Part shown: piece by piece, positions 24,447-32,362 of the stretch | Layout of the letters: each line of letters begins with the position of its first letter | Position numbering within the stretch: position 1 is the first letter of the stretch | Assembly: GCA_902799345.1 (NCBI GenBank) | Contig: CADBZW010000010.1 | Coordinates: 1-64,000, forward strand | Source: an uncultured Bacteroidia bacterium | GTDB lineage: Bacteria; Bacteroidota; Bacteroidia; Bacteroidales; F082 | DNA length: 64,000 nt | Direction of reading: 5' to 3' | The notes under the pieces: generated by a model | The model's input: only the letters and a program-made list of their open reading frames with translations | The model's database searches: none | Told to the model about the DNA's origin: nothing | Program-made: the position numbers and the translations under genes

Positions 24447-24692
24447 ATGGGCAGGAAGAAGCGTTACCGTAGCACCAAGAAACGGATGAAGGCCATCCGG
24501 GAAATCGTGGAGGCGGAATGGCAGCCTGGCGACCAGAGCCGGTGCTACGCGGCCATCTGGAGGCGGCGTATATTGCCGGAGTTCGGCATCTGCTACAAGA
24601 CCTTCCTCTCTTACCTTGGCGTTCCCCCTTCGGAGCTGGAGGAGGAGCCGGAAAAGGCCGACCCCAACCAGCTGAGCCTGTTCGACCAATGA
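24447..24692 (+). CDS. Small basic phage protein
   Basis: An 81-residue protein with a basic N-terminus (GRKKRYRSTKKRMK), a Trp-rich middle and an acidic, Pro-containing tail ending QLSLFDQ, which resembles a clamp-binding QLxLF motif. If real, it could bind the host DNA sliding clamp; this is inferred from the short motif only. It is the last gene of the early run. Confidence 0.6.
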   Translation: MGRKKRYRSTKKRMKAIREIVEAEWQPGDQSRCYAAIWRRRILPEFGICYKTFLSYLGVPPSELEEEPEKADPNQLSLFDQ

Positions 24693-24751
24693 ATAAACGA
24701 CCATTAAACACAACCTAAACAAACATCAAACAACAGAAAGGAGCTTAGACT

Positions 24752-25069
24752 ATGAGCAAGAAAACAAGAGAACTGAACGCGAGCCTGGCCGGGGGCTATA
24801 CCTCGGAAGGCTTGGAGAAGGACGGAAAGAACTGCACCTTTGTTGCCGAGTTCGACGGCCTGACGGCCAACACACCGGCACACCTTGAGCAGTCGGTTGA
24901 CGGTGAGACCCCCTATCAGGAGGTTCCCGACTCGGCCACTACGCTTGAGGCGGGACAGACCGTCCAGAACTGGAACGACGACATGCTGCCGAGAGGGACA
25001 ATGCTGCGCATCGTGGTTGGCAGCGGCGCGGGAACGATTGTCAACATCAAACTTTTGAGCAATGGATAA
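24752..25069 (+). CDS. Phage protein preceding the receptor-binding genes
   Basis: A 105-residue product with a beta-rich middle (NCTFVAEFDGLTANTP and GTMLRIVVGSGAGTIVNIKLL). It has a strong Shine-Dalgarno AAAGGAG at 24737-24743 and overlaps the next structural gene by eight bases. The pattern suggests a small virion beta-sandwich protein tied to the adhesin genes downstream. No family is recognised. Confidence 0.6.
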   Translation: MSKKTRELNASLAGGYTSEGLEKDGKNCTFVAEFDGLTANTPAHLEQSVDGETPYQEVPDSATTLEAGQTVQNWNDDMLPRGTMLRIVVGSGAGTIVNIKLLSNG

Positions 25070-26474
25070 GGCGATCAACTTAGGAGGGAGAAAATCGGGC
25101 GGCAGCTTCGACCCGAAAGGAACCTACGAGGAGCTCATTGCGGGCGGCATAACTCCAAAGACGGACGAACCGATTGAGATTGTTGGAAGGTTTGCAGCAG
25201 AGACCACAGGTGGCGATGCAGACATCAAGAATGGGAAGGCCTATCTACGAGTCATCAAGGGCAACCTTGATGCGAGCCTCCACCCGTTCAATGCCGACAA
25301 GTTCGTTTCCACGGGAATGAACCTTGTCGACCCTGAACAGAAACTTGACCACGGAGGAGACAGTATGTGGTATTTCCCCGTTATCGCTGGCGCGTGGGGG
25401 ATGTACGGAACAACGCAAGAAAACAACGGTTACGTCGTCTTTGGCGACGATATTGTGAGCAATGGGGTGTATTTCGTTTCGGAAAGACCCACGAGCGCAA
25501 GCACGGTGGCATCCGGCGGAACACTTTGCCCGTACCACGAATACGAGGGGAGGCGATACTATCTTCCTCCAACGGCTGGATGGATTTGCATCTTTGCTGA
25601 AACCGCGCCCGCTTGCCATATTGCATGGTCAAACTACAACGATGACGTTGCCGGTGAATTTGGGAACAGCGAGGTGTCTATCGCTGCCGCTATCGCCGCC
25701 GTTCATACATGGGGGCTTGCCGGATTCGTGACCCCTGCAAAAGTAGTCCAGGATGTCGTTGACTTGGAAAACCGTAAAGGTTATGCCTATTGTGACCGCA
25801 TCAAGCTTAAATCGCTGTCGTGGACAATGCAGACAGTAACGACCACGGACGAGGAGGAACAGACCACCACCGTCTATGTGTTCACCGCCACCGTCACTGG
25901 CATGGCCGAGAACGGACTATGCGCCTATGGCTTCGAGGGCTTGGAAAACAACGGCAATTTGCTGACCTATTCATCCGAGACCATCAACAGCGTGAACAAC
26001 TTGAAAGCTGCCCTTGACGAGGCTCTTATCTATTATGAGAAGGCAACTCCTTCGGAGGTGACCCTTTCGGATGTTGATACCGAGTTTGAAGCCAACGACT
26101 TCGGATTGACCTACTTCATGCTGAACGGTGAACTGGTGACAGTTGCCGCTTATGTCACATCCGCTTTCCACCAGGGTGGAAAAGACCAGCTTTTCAACGC
26201 TGTCACCTACCAGAAAATCCTGGCCGAGGTGGTGGCCACGGCTCTTTGCCAATTTGACGAACGCCTTTCTGCCATCGAAGGTCGTCGCGATGTGTCATGC
26301 AGTAGCTTGACCGTATCGCGCAAGTTCGATATGCCGAGGTGGCGCCATGTTGATGCACAGCCAGCAGCCGCAACCTCACCAGGCAGAATTGGCGACTACT
26401 TCATCACTTCGACCTACCTTTATCTGTGTGTTGAGACCAACACATGGAAGAAAATCGCAATCTCTAACTTCTAA
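25062..26474 (+). CDS. Probable tail fibre or adhesin-associated structural protein
   Basis: A 470-residue beta-rich protein. The C-terminal GRIGDYFITSTYLYLCVETNTWKKI is of the type found at the ends of phage fibre subunits. It lies between a small virion gene and the DGR target, in a module of receptor-binding proteins, and probably forms part of the same adhesin assembly. No enzymatic motif is seen. No family is recognised with certainty. Confidence 0.55.
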   Translation: MDKAINLGGRKSGGSFDPKGTYEELIAGGITPKTDEPIEIVGRFAAETTGGDADIKNGKAYLRVIKGNLDASLHPFNADKFVSTGMNLVDPEQKLDHGGDSMWYFPVIAGAWGMYGTTQENNGYVVFGDDIVSNGVYFVSERPTSASTVASGGTLCPYHEYEGRRYYLPPTAGWICIFAETAPACHIAWSNYNDDVAGEFGNSEVSIAAAIAAVHTWGLAGFVTPAKVVQDVVDLENRKGYAYCDRIKLKSLSWTMQTVTTTDEEEQTTTVYVFTATVTGMAENGLCAYGFEGLENNGNLLTYSSETINSVNNLKAALDEALIYYEKATPSEVTLSDVDTEFEANDFGLTYFMLNGELVTVAAYVTSAFHQGGKDQLFNAVTYQKILAEVVATALCQFDERLSAIEGRRDVSCSSLTVSRKFDMPRWRHVDAQPAAATSPGRIGDYFITSTYLYLCVETNTWKKIAISNF

Positions 26475-26485
26475 TATCACGAGCC

Positions 26486-27841
26486 ATGATTAACATTCAA
26501 AAGTACAACGGTCTTAACGACTATGCACAAGACCAAAGCAGACCCGCTGGAGAATGTGCGGTCTCGCAAATTGGAAACACCGTCAAGTACGATGGTGTCA
26601 ATGTGATTCTGAAAGGGAACCAGCTCAACGAGGACAGCGTTTGCTCGGTGTTTATTGATACACTGACCGGCGAGAAGGTATATATCCCCGTTGAGACGCT
26701 CAGCCTTGCTGCCCTTGACACTACGCGCTACACCATCCAAAACTATGTGCTGTTCGGTATGTGTGCTGGAAAGAAGCTCTATATCTCTGGTGTGTATAAC
26801 TCCACGAAGTGGGCCGAGAACAATTGGTATAAAATCCAATGCGACACCACGGCCAACGGCGGTTTTGATTGGGCCATAACCATCAACGGAACGGCGAAGT
26901 CTGGAACGGTGGCATGGGAGGCAGATGCAACGCTTGACAGCATCGTTACCCAGTTGCAGACGGGTGCCGTTTCAAGCCGCCTTATCTTCTCGCATGTCGC
27001 CGAGGAGGATTTCATCCGTGTGACGGTAAACAACTATTCCAACTCGACTTTTACGCTGACAAACAACACCGGGGCGACCTTGACAGACCTTTCAACCTTC
27101 TGCAAGGTTGGCGGCGTGGATCAGCCTTCGGCTCACCGTCAATGGCAGGGTGTGGCCGTGAAGACTCTCTTTGATGCCTATCCTGGTTGTGCCCCATCGA
27201 CAACGCTCTACGGCAAGAACAAACTCAATATGTCGTATCGCGCTGGCGGCAATCTTGCCAAATACAAGCAATACTATCGTGGTTCCAACGGTTCTGCTAC
27301 CTATGTGGCCGAGGCCAGCGGAAGAATGAGCGAACAGGGCTTTGCCAATCTCAACGGGAGCGACAATGCCGATGCCCAGGCCTTATACGACAAATATAAC
27401 GGTTCGTGGGATGCCTACATGGAGGCTGGAATGGTCTGGATTGACTCAACCTATCGCTCGTCGATGGAATTCCGTTCGTACAATGACGGGAAGGCTTGCA
27501 ACGACTTCTTGGCGAGTGTCACGACGATGAATTTTGCAGGTGAGTATGTACCGGCGTTCCCCGCTGCAGCACTTGCCGCCCAGACAACCTTCGACGGTGT
27601 GGCTGGCTGTCTGCCTACCGTCCACGAGGTCGCACTTTTCATGGAAGACGAACGCATGGCGAGAATCAACATCGGCCTCGATGCCATTAACGGCACGAAG
27701 CTGGCCAACACCGCTTATCCTTGGCCCGTTGGTGAGTTCACTGCCAACTATGCATGGTTATACTATGGCGATAATGGTAACATTTACACCAACGTCAAGT
27801 ACGTTTCTACCGGTGTTCGCCCTGTCCTCGCTTCTGCTTAA
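26486..27841 (+). CDS. DGR-diversified variable protein (receptor-binding, C-type lectin/FGE-like fold)
   Basis: A 451-residue protein with a beta-rich N-terminal half (structural, about 1-220) and a C-terminal domain (about 225-451) of the formylglycine-generating-enzyme/C-type lectin type used as DGR target: CLPTVHEVALFMEDE and the closing GVRPVL. The last 40 codons form the variable region. Sites that differ from the template are F418, T419, Y422, D429, Y434, T435, V437, V440 and T442, plus A449 at the edge. They cluster on an expected ligand-binding face. It is probably the phage receptor-binding tip. Confidence 0.88.
   Translation: MINIQKYNGLNDYAQDQSRPAGECAVSQIGNTVKYDGVNVILKGNQLNEDSVCSVFIDTLTGEKVYIPVETLSLAALDTTRYTIQNYVLFGMCAGKKLYISGVYNSTKWAENNWYKIQCDTTANGGFDWAITINGTAKSGTVAWEADATLDSIVTQLQTGAVSSRLIFSHVAEEDFIRVTVNNYSNSTFTLTNNTGATLTDLSTFCKVGGVDQPSAHRQWQGVAVKTLFDAYPGCAPSTTLYGKNKLNMSYRAGGNLAKYKQYYRGSNGSATYVAEASGRMSEQGFANLNGSDNADAQALYDKYNGSWDAYMEAGMVWIDSTYRSSMEFRSYNDGKACNDFLASVTTMNFAGEYVPAFPAAALAAQTTFDGVAGCLPTVHEVALFMEDERMARINIGLDAINGTKLANTAYPWPVGEFTANYAWLYYGDNGNIYTNVKYVSTGVRPVLASA
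27726..27835 (+). repeat. DGR variable repeat (VR)
   Basis: 110 bp matching the template repeat at 28472-28581. All 13 differences are at positions where the template has A (to T, C or G). The invariant, A-free stretch GGTGTTCGCCCTGTCCTCG near the 3' end is the probable homing initiation site. Confidence 0.95.
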
Positions 27842-27868
27842 TGCGATTTTAATTATTTATTTTTATTC

Positions 27869-27909
27869 AAGTGCCCATGGCTTGTGCCATGGGCACTTCG
27901 TTTTTTTTT
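27869..27909 (+). terminator. Strong hairpin and T-run after the DGR target gene
   Basis: A 13-bp stem AAGTGCCCATGGC/GCCATGGGCACTT with a four-base TTGT loop (27869-27898) is followed by a nine-T run. It ends the target gene transcript, and by position (33 bases after VR) may also serve as the cruciform that DGRs use to promote homing. Confidence 0.8.
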
Positions 27910-27938
27910 GAAAAATTTGTGGAAACGGAAAATGTCCG

Positions 27939-27946
27939 TACCTTTG
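27939..27946 (+). promoter_or_regulatory. -7 promoter element of the avd-TR-RT transcript
   Basis: TACCTTTG fits TAnnTTTG and lies 16 bases before the avd ATG at 27962. The DGR core thus has its own promoter, separate from the target gene. Confidence 0.65.
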
Positions 27947-27961
27947 CGCAAATTTAGCGAA

Positions 27962-28441
27962 ATGCCAAGCAACAGAAACAACGCGAAGAAGCGCAAAACC
28001 CCGTTGGATTTGCCGGTCATACACGACCTGGAAGAGTTTGAGTATAACTTCTGCCAATATGTCGACACGGCCATGCCAGCCAAATTCAGGAACAGTTATG
28101 TCAAACAAATCATGCGATCGCTTGACGGAGCGATGGAGGAAGGTCTGATGGCAATGACATGCGACCAGCGGCTGTTTTTGGCCAAGAAAATCATGCATGT
28201 GGACAATGCGTTGGCCAAGCTCTACCATGTTTCGACGCGACTCAATAGGCTGAATGACATGCAGCAAATCAGCGACAAGACAAAGGCTGTGCTTGACATG
28301 AAATTATACGACATCATTGACGGTTTCACAAGGTTCTCCAGCTCGCTTCGCAACATAAGCATCGCGGGTCAGGTTCCGCCGGGTACGCCTTTCGGAGAGA
28401 CTGGCGAGTTAGAAGGATGCCTAACTGATTGCAATTTGTGA
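27962..28441 (+). CDS. avd: Accessory variability determinant (Avd)
   Basis: A 159-residue mostly helical, basic protein fitting the four-helix bundle of Avd, with long helices around 24-50, 55-85, 90-110 and 115-140. It lies directly between target gene and TR, as in other DGRs. Avd forms a pentamer that binds the reverse transcriptase and is required for mutagenic retrohoming. The start at 27962 follows the promoter at 27939; earlier in-frame Met codons lie within or before that promoter. The C-terminal 15 residues are Gly/Pro-rich and probably disordered. Confidence 0.85.
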   Translation: MPSNRNNAKKRKTPLDLPVIHDLEEFEYNFCQYVDTAMPAKFRNSYVKQIMRSLDGAMEEGLMAMTCDQRLFLAKKIMHVDNALAKLYHVSTRLNRLNDMQQISDKTKAVLDMKLYDIIDGFTRFSSSLRNISIAGQVPPGTPFGETGELEGCLTDCNL

Positions 28442-28471
28442 TTAGTCAACAAAACATAGGCAAGCTGGGGG

Positions 28472-28581
28472 CCGTTGGTGAGTACAATGCCAACAATGCA
28501 TGGTTATACTATGGCAATAATGGTAACATTAACAACAACAACAAGTACAATTCTAACGGTGTTCGCCCTGTCCTCGAATCT
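28472..28581 (+). repeat. DGR template repeat (TR)
   Basis: 110 bp between avd and the reverse transcriptase. It holds 12 AAY (Asn) codons in the VR frame, including a run of five; mutating the two A of AAY cannot create a stop codon. Compared with VR, only template adenines are changed. It is transcribed with avd and RT as the RNA template. Confidence 0.95.
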
Positions 28582-28611
28582 CACAACGTCAAGGAGAACT
28601 TTGTGAACCTC

Positions 28612-29841
28612 ATGGTGCCACTTGATGAGTGGTACCGTCTCTATCGCATTTGCAAGAAGAATTGCAGCAGCAAATATCTTCACCTTCGTTTCAGATATGG
28701 GTGGTTTGTTGTGCGGATGATAAACATCTGCTACAATGTGAACGAGTTTGAATACGTCCCTATGATGTCGATCTGCTTCATGATTGAGCTTCCAAGGCTC
28801 CGTGAAGTCATTGCTGCACTGTTTGACGACAAGATGGTGCAAACGCTCTACTGTGACAAAATAATGCCTTTGCTTGAGAAGAACTTCCTGGATCCAGACA
28901 GTTATGCGTGCCGCAAGGGGAAAGGCGGCCTGCGTGCCGTGATCAACCTTCAGGAATACATCTTCGAGGAAAGCGAAGGCTATACTTCAGACGTTTGGTT
29001 GGCCAAGGTCGACATAAAGGGTTTCTTCATGTCCATCGACACCGAAATAGGGGTCAAGCTCCTTTCCGGCTTCATCAACGAACATGTGACGGATGCGAGG
29101 ATGAGGAACCTGCTTCTTTACCTGACGCGCATCATCTACCAATCCATGCCCCAGATGCATTGCATCATGCAGTCGCCAAAAGAGGTGCACGAATCCCTGC
29201 CTGAATACAAGAGAATGAAAGGCAAGTCCGGCTACAAGGGCGTGGCCATAGGCAACAAGACCAGCCAGATGATTGCGGCTTTCTACACCACTTTCTACCT
29301 TCAGTTGCTGCGTTCAATGGGGTATCGTTTTGTCCATTACACAGACGACACCGCCATTGTCGTCAGGGATAAGGACAAATGGCTGGCAGACCGCCGCTAT
29401 ATCGCCGCATGGATGGAGAAGGAGCTGCGCTTGACCCTACACCCGAAGAAGGTGTATCTCCAGCACTACAGCAAAGGCATTGAATTGTTGGGCTACAAAT
29501 TGCGTTTCAACCGGCGACTCCCCAGCGACCGCATCGTGCACAATTTCCGTTGGAAAGTGGCCTATATGTCACGCAAGGCCGAGGTGGAACCGTATCTATA
29601 CGCCAATCTTGAGCATTTTATGCAGACGGTGAACAGTTACCTTGGACTGCTGGGGTGGTGCAACACGGCAAGGCTGCGCCACGAGGTCGTGGAAAGCATC
29701 AAGGCCGGGCCTTACGGAAAGGCGTTTTTGTTTTCCGATGATGACCACAAGATCAACATCAAACCTTCGTACACCAGGACGGCACACTACATAAGGAAAA
29801 ACAAGCAGCGGAAGAAGTCATTGAAGCTTTGGGTAATGTAG
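28612..29841 (+). CDS. DGR reverse transcriptase
   Basis: A 409-residue reverse transcriptase. Fingers motifs: DPDSYACRKGKGG near 94-106. Motif A is KVDIKGFF (D134), motif B VAIGNKTSQ (211-219), close to the DGR-specific IGNxTSQ pattern, and the active site is YTDD at 243-246. The thumb-like C-terminus is basic. The enzyme copies TR RNA with errors at adenines. The start at 28612 is chosen because the frame upstream to 28429 runs through TR and avd and would encode template sequence. It converges on the minus-strand tail gene four bases away, without a terminator. Confidence 0.93.
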   Translation: MVPLDEWYRLYRICKKNCSSKYLHLRFRYGWFVVRMINICYNVNEFEYVPMMSICFMIELPRLREVIAALFDDKMVQTLYCDKIMPLLEKNFLDPDSYACRKGKGGLRAVINLQEYIFEESEGYTSDVWLAKVDIKGFFMSIDTEIGVKLLSGFINEHVTDARMRNLLLYLTRIIYQSMPQMHCIMQSPKEVHESLPEYKRMKGKSGYKGVAIGNKTSQMIAAFYTTFYLQLLRSMGYRFVHYTDDTAIVVRDKDKWLADRRYIAAWMEKELRLTLHPKKVYLQHYSKGIELLGYKLRFNRRLPSDRIVHNFRWKVAYMSRKAEVEPYLYANLEHFMQTVNSYLGLLGWCNTARLRHEVVESIKAGPYGKAFLFSDDDHKINIKPSYTRTAHYIRKNKQRKKSLKLWVM

Positions 29842-29845
29842 AAAA

Positions 29846-30457
29846 TCAGGATTGCTCTGGATAGGGGTTGAGTTCGATGTTGAGTCCAACCGTGTCAACG
29901 GCAAAGGTCGGCACCTCGTATGACAAATCCTTCAAATGGCACCGATAGGCCTCAATGCTGTCAACATACCGCTCATGGTCGTGGTTGACGGTTGAGGAGG
30001 TGCGCACAAGCGCATTGAAAGTGCCGATGACCTTGGGCGGCGTGGGCGTTTCTTCCTGTCCGGGAGACGCAGGGGCTTGCGTCTCCACAGGCACGGCAAC
30101 GGTGCCATGCTGTCCGTGAAGCTGCCGGAAGAGGACGGTGGGAATGTCGAGGTAGGACAGAGCCGTGGCCCTGACATCGGCGTTTTGGACATTGGATGCG
30201 GTGTTGGCATACCAAGGTGTGACGATGTGAAGGCGGATGGTGAGGTCGGTATCCTGGACATGCTGGCCGAGGGTGCGCCACTCTATGTTGGTGAACTCCA
30301 CGAATACGGCTGGTGTTTCGAAGGGCGTTTCCTGCTCCAAGAACTCGACCTGGCGGTTCCATAGGTCGCAGTGCTTAAATAAGGGTTGCGGGTTCTCCTG
30401 CTCGTCGGTGATGGCAAGGAGTTTTTCTTCGAGTGCGAGATAGAGATATCTAATCAT
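29846..30457 (-). CDS. Phage tail terminator-like protein
   Basis: A 203-residue product, last gene of the minus-strand head module. The N-terminus MIRYLYLALEEKLLAI and a middle VFVEFTNIEWRTLGQHVQDTDLTIRLHIVT segment resemble small tail-completion or tail-terminator proteins of myophages. It follows the virion morphogenesis gene with a four-base overlap. The function is inferred from pattern and order. Confidence 0.55.
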   Translation of the reverse strand: MIRYLYLALEEKLLAITDEQENPQPLFKHCDLWNRQVEFLEQETPFETPAVFVEFTNIEWRTLGQHVQDTDLTIRLHIVTPWYANTASNVQNADVRATALSYLDIPTVLFRQLHGQHGTVAVPVETQAPASPGQEETPTPPKVIGTFNALVRTSSTVNHDHERYVDSIEAYRCHLKDLSYEVPTFAVDTVGLNIELNPYPEQS

Positions 30458-30948
30458 GGCTGTGCTATTTGATTGAGTTTTTCTTCGAGTTTTTTGATGA
30501 TGAGGTCGTTCAGTTCAGGGTGCTCGCCCATGAACTGGCGGCGGGGCATGGTGAAGCCCTTTCCCCGACCGGCATGGAGTCCTTCGTTGTGGACGCGGCC
30601 ATAGGGTTCCTTTGATCCGAATGTGGACGGGTTTGTCCAGATGGTGACAGTGCCGTTTTGGGCCTCCATGATTTCGATGGAGCGACCGAGGTCGCCGGTG
30701 TCGCCGGTGAGGATCTTGCGGGTGGTTTGCGCCGGGTGGTGCTTGGCGGCATAGGTGTTGGCCTTGGTGCCAGGTGTGCGGCGTTGCACCTCCTTCCACT
30801 TGACACGGCCCCATGCCTGGTTCTGGAAGTTCTTCTTGAACCAGCTGACGGCCACGTTGCCGACAATCATGAGGCCATAGCGGTCGAAGAGCTCGCCGAA
30901 CTGCTCACGCATTTCGTGGATGCGCTGCTGGAACTGTTCAGGTGTCAT
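30454..30948 (-). CDS. Phage virion morphogenesis protein (Mu gpG type)
   Basis: A 164-residue product with the family pattern: FKKNFQNQAWGRVKWKEVQRRTPGTK, then ILTGDTGDLGRSIEI and a YGRVHNEG segment, ending in a helical, PRRQFMGEH part. The family includes Mu gpG and P2 gpS, needed for head-tail joining. It is coupled to the tail-terminator-like gene downstream (four-base overlap). Confidence 0.85.
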   Translation of the reverse strand: MTPEQFQQRIHEMREQFGELFDRYGLMIVGNVAVSWFKKNFQNQAWGRVKWKEVQRRTPGTKANTYAAKHHPAQTTRKILTGDTGDLGRSIEIMEAQNGTVTIWTNPSTFGSKEPYGRVHNEGLHAGRGKGFTMPRRQFMGEHPELNDLIIKKLEEKLNQIAQP

Positions 30949-30985
30949 TTTTTTCAGTTTTTTGTTGCATTATCCAAAAGTTTTG

Positions 30986-30993
30986 TATTTTTG
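30986..30993 (+). promoter_or_regulatory. Isolated plus-strand -7 element in the minus-strand head module
   Basis: TATTTTTG fits TAnnTTTG but faces opposite to the genes on both sides. Any transcript would be antisense to the 3' end of the MuF gene. It may be chance. Confidence 0.3.
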
Positions 30994-31056
30994 CAGTCGT
31001 AAGTCATTCAAACGAGAGCGTGGATTGTAGTTTCACGAGGCAGTTTGAAGGATTTG

Positions 31057-31118
31057 TAAAAAACAGAGCCGTTACTTTATCATTGGGGCGAGTATTTTTG
31101 CCTATGAGAGTGACGGCT
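31057..31118 (-). terminator. Hairpin after the MuF gene
   Basis: AGCCGT at 31067-31072 pairs with ACGGCT at 31113-31118 with further partial pairing inside. On the minus strand the stem is followed by a T-run (31058-31063). It would stop or attenuate transcription before the morphogenesis gene. Confidence 0.55.
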
Positions 31119-31124
31119 TCTCTT

Positions 31125-32297
31125 TTAGTATTCATGGATTTCCTTGCTAATGGTGTACAGGTAATAGTTTCCGTCATCATGCAAAACGATGTTCAAGTAT
31201 GCAGCCTGTCCGTCTGCAAGCGTGGTTCGACAGTAGTAGTATTTCCTGAATTTCCTCTTTAATCTGAGCGTCTTTCTGTTGGTATTGTGAGATAAATCAA
31301 CCTCAGCGTCCCCAACATAAGTTGCCTTCTTGAAATACGCTTCAGGAGCATTAAGCACTTCATTTTTCAGCCAATACATCCTCTTTTTTCCAAACATGGA
31401 CTGCGCCGTTTCCGAGATACCCCAATCGGCAAAGTGCACATCTTGTGTGGCTCCGTCTATTTCGCACGGGTAGGTTCTTGACAATAAAGGATTTTGTCTG
31501 GCCGAGTCTTTAATGAGATCGCGTGCAGTCACCTCGCATTGTTTTTCCACCTCATCCCGTTGCTTTCTGTTTTGTCCCGCTTTCGCAAAGTAGGTGCTAT
31601 TCTCTGTAAAGATCTGGCCAGTCTCAGCCGGATTGCCCTCCAGCCCTCTGGCAGGACGGATGCCTTCAGGATTGTCGCCGGTGACGGGGTCGTCGGTTTC
31701 TTCCCAATCGCACTTGCAGTTCCAGAGGTTGCCGGGCTGGTTGGAGTTCCAGAAGGGGTCGTTCTTGGCCCACACGCGGTTGTAGAAAGGAATGTGCTGC
31801 TCCCTTGGGTTTGCGCTGCGGCTGGGCAGCCATCGGATGTTGGGGAACAGAAACATGTTGTCGCCCTGGCTGAAGTCGGCCCACTGCTTGGCGGTGCGGG
31901 CACGGGCGACGGCGGTGTTGTATTCGGCGGCCTGATAGCGGTTGAAGGTGTTGAGGACGGCGCGGGCCATGCGGTCGAACTCTTCAGGGCTTCTTTCCAC
32001 GCCTTCGCGGTCGGCAAGCTGACGCTCCAGCTGTTGTGTGGCGTGGAAGGCCTTGTAAGCCGCAAAACGGGCCACGTTAGCCTCGAACTGAATCTGCATA
32101 TCCAAATACCTATCTCCGTAGGCGGAAGGGCTAAAAACGCCCGAAACGCCCTTTGCGAGGTTCTCGGAATATGCCCGGTAGAGTTCAGGGTGGATGGTAC
32201 CGGCCTTGCCGTCGCGCACATCGGCAATGACCTGGGTGTAGAGCTGGCGCATGGAGAGGGCATAGACGCGGGGCAATGCGGCCACGGCCATGGCCAA
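31125..32297 (-). CDS. MuF-like head morphogenesis protein with toxin-type C-terminal domain
   Basis: A 390-residue product. The N-terminal two thirds match Mu gp30/SPP1 gp7: PEEFDRMARAVLNTFNRYQAAEYNTAVARARTA and the conserved NLWNCKCDWEET end. The C-terminal 120 residues (about 270-390: DVHFADWGISE, VDLSHN, YYCRTTLADGQAAYLNIVLHDDG) resemble the barnase/EndoU/colicin/RelE-like nuclease domains known on MuF polymorphic toxins. Mu gp30 joins the head after portal assembly. The start is uncertain: ATG at 32291 or TTG at 32297; no in-frame ATG is found upstream. Confidence 0.8.
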   Translation of the reverse strand: MAMAVAALPRVYALSMRQLYTQVIADVRDGKAGTIHPELYRAYSENLAKGVSGVFSPSAYGDRYLDMQIQFEANVARFAAYKAFHATQQLERQLADREGVERSPEEFDRMARAVLNTFNRYQAAEYNTAVARARTAKQWADFSQGDNMFLFPNIRWLPSRSANPREQHIPFYNRVWAKNDPFWNSNQPGNLWNCKCDWEETDDPVTGDNPEGIRPARGLEGNPAETGQIFTENSTYFAKAGQNRKQRDEVEKQCEVTARDLIKDSARQNPLLSRTYPCEIDGATQDVHFADWGISETAQSMFGKKRMYWLKNEVLNAPEAYFKKATYVGDAEVDLSHNTNRKTLRLKRKFRKYYYCRTTLADGQAAYLNIVLHDDGNYYLYTISKEIHEY

Positions 32298-32362
32298 CTC
32301 TACGGGGCTGCCTTGGAAATAGAGGCTGTCAAGGTCAACGAGGGACGGGGCATCGCCCGTCC

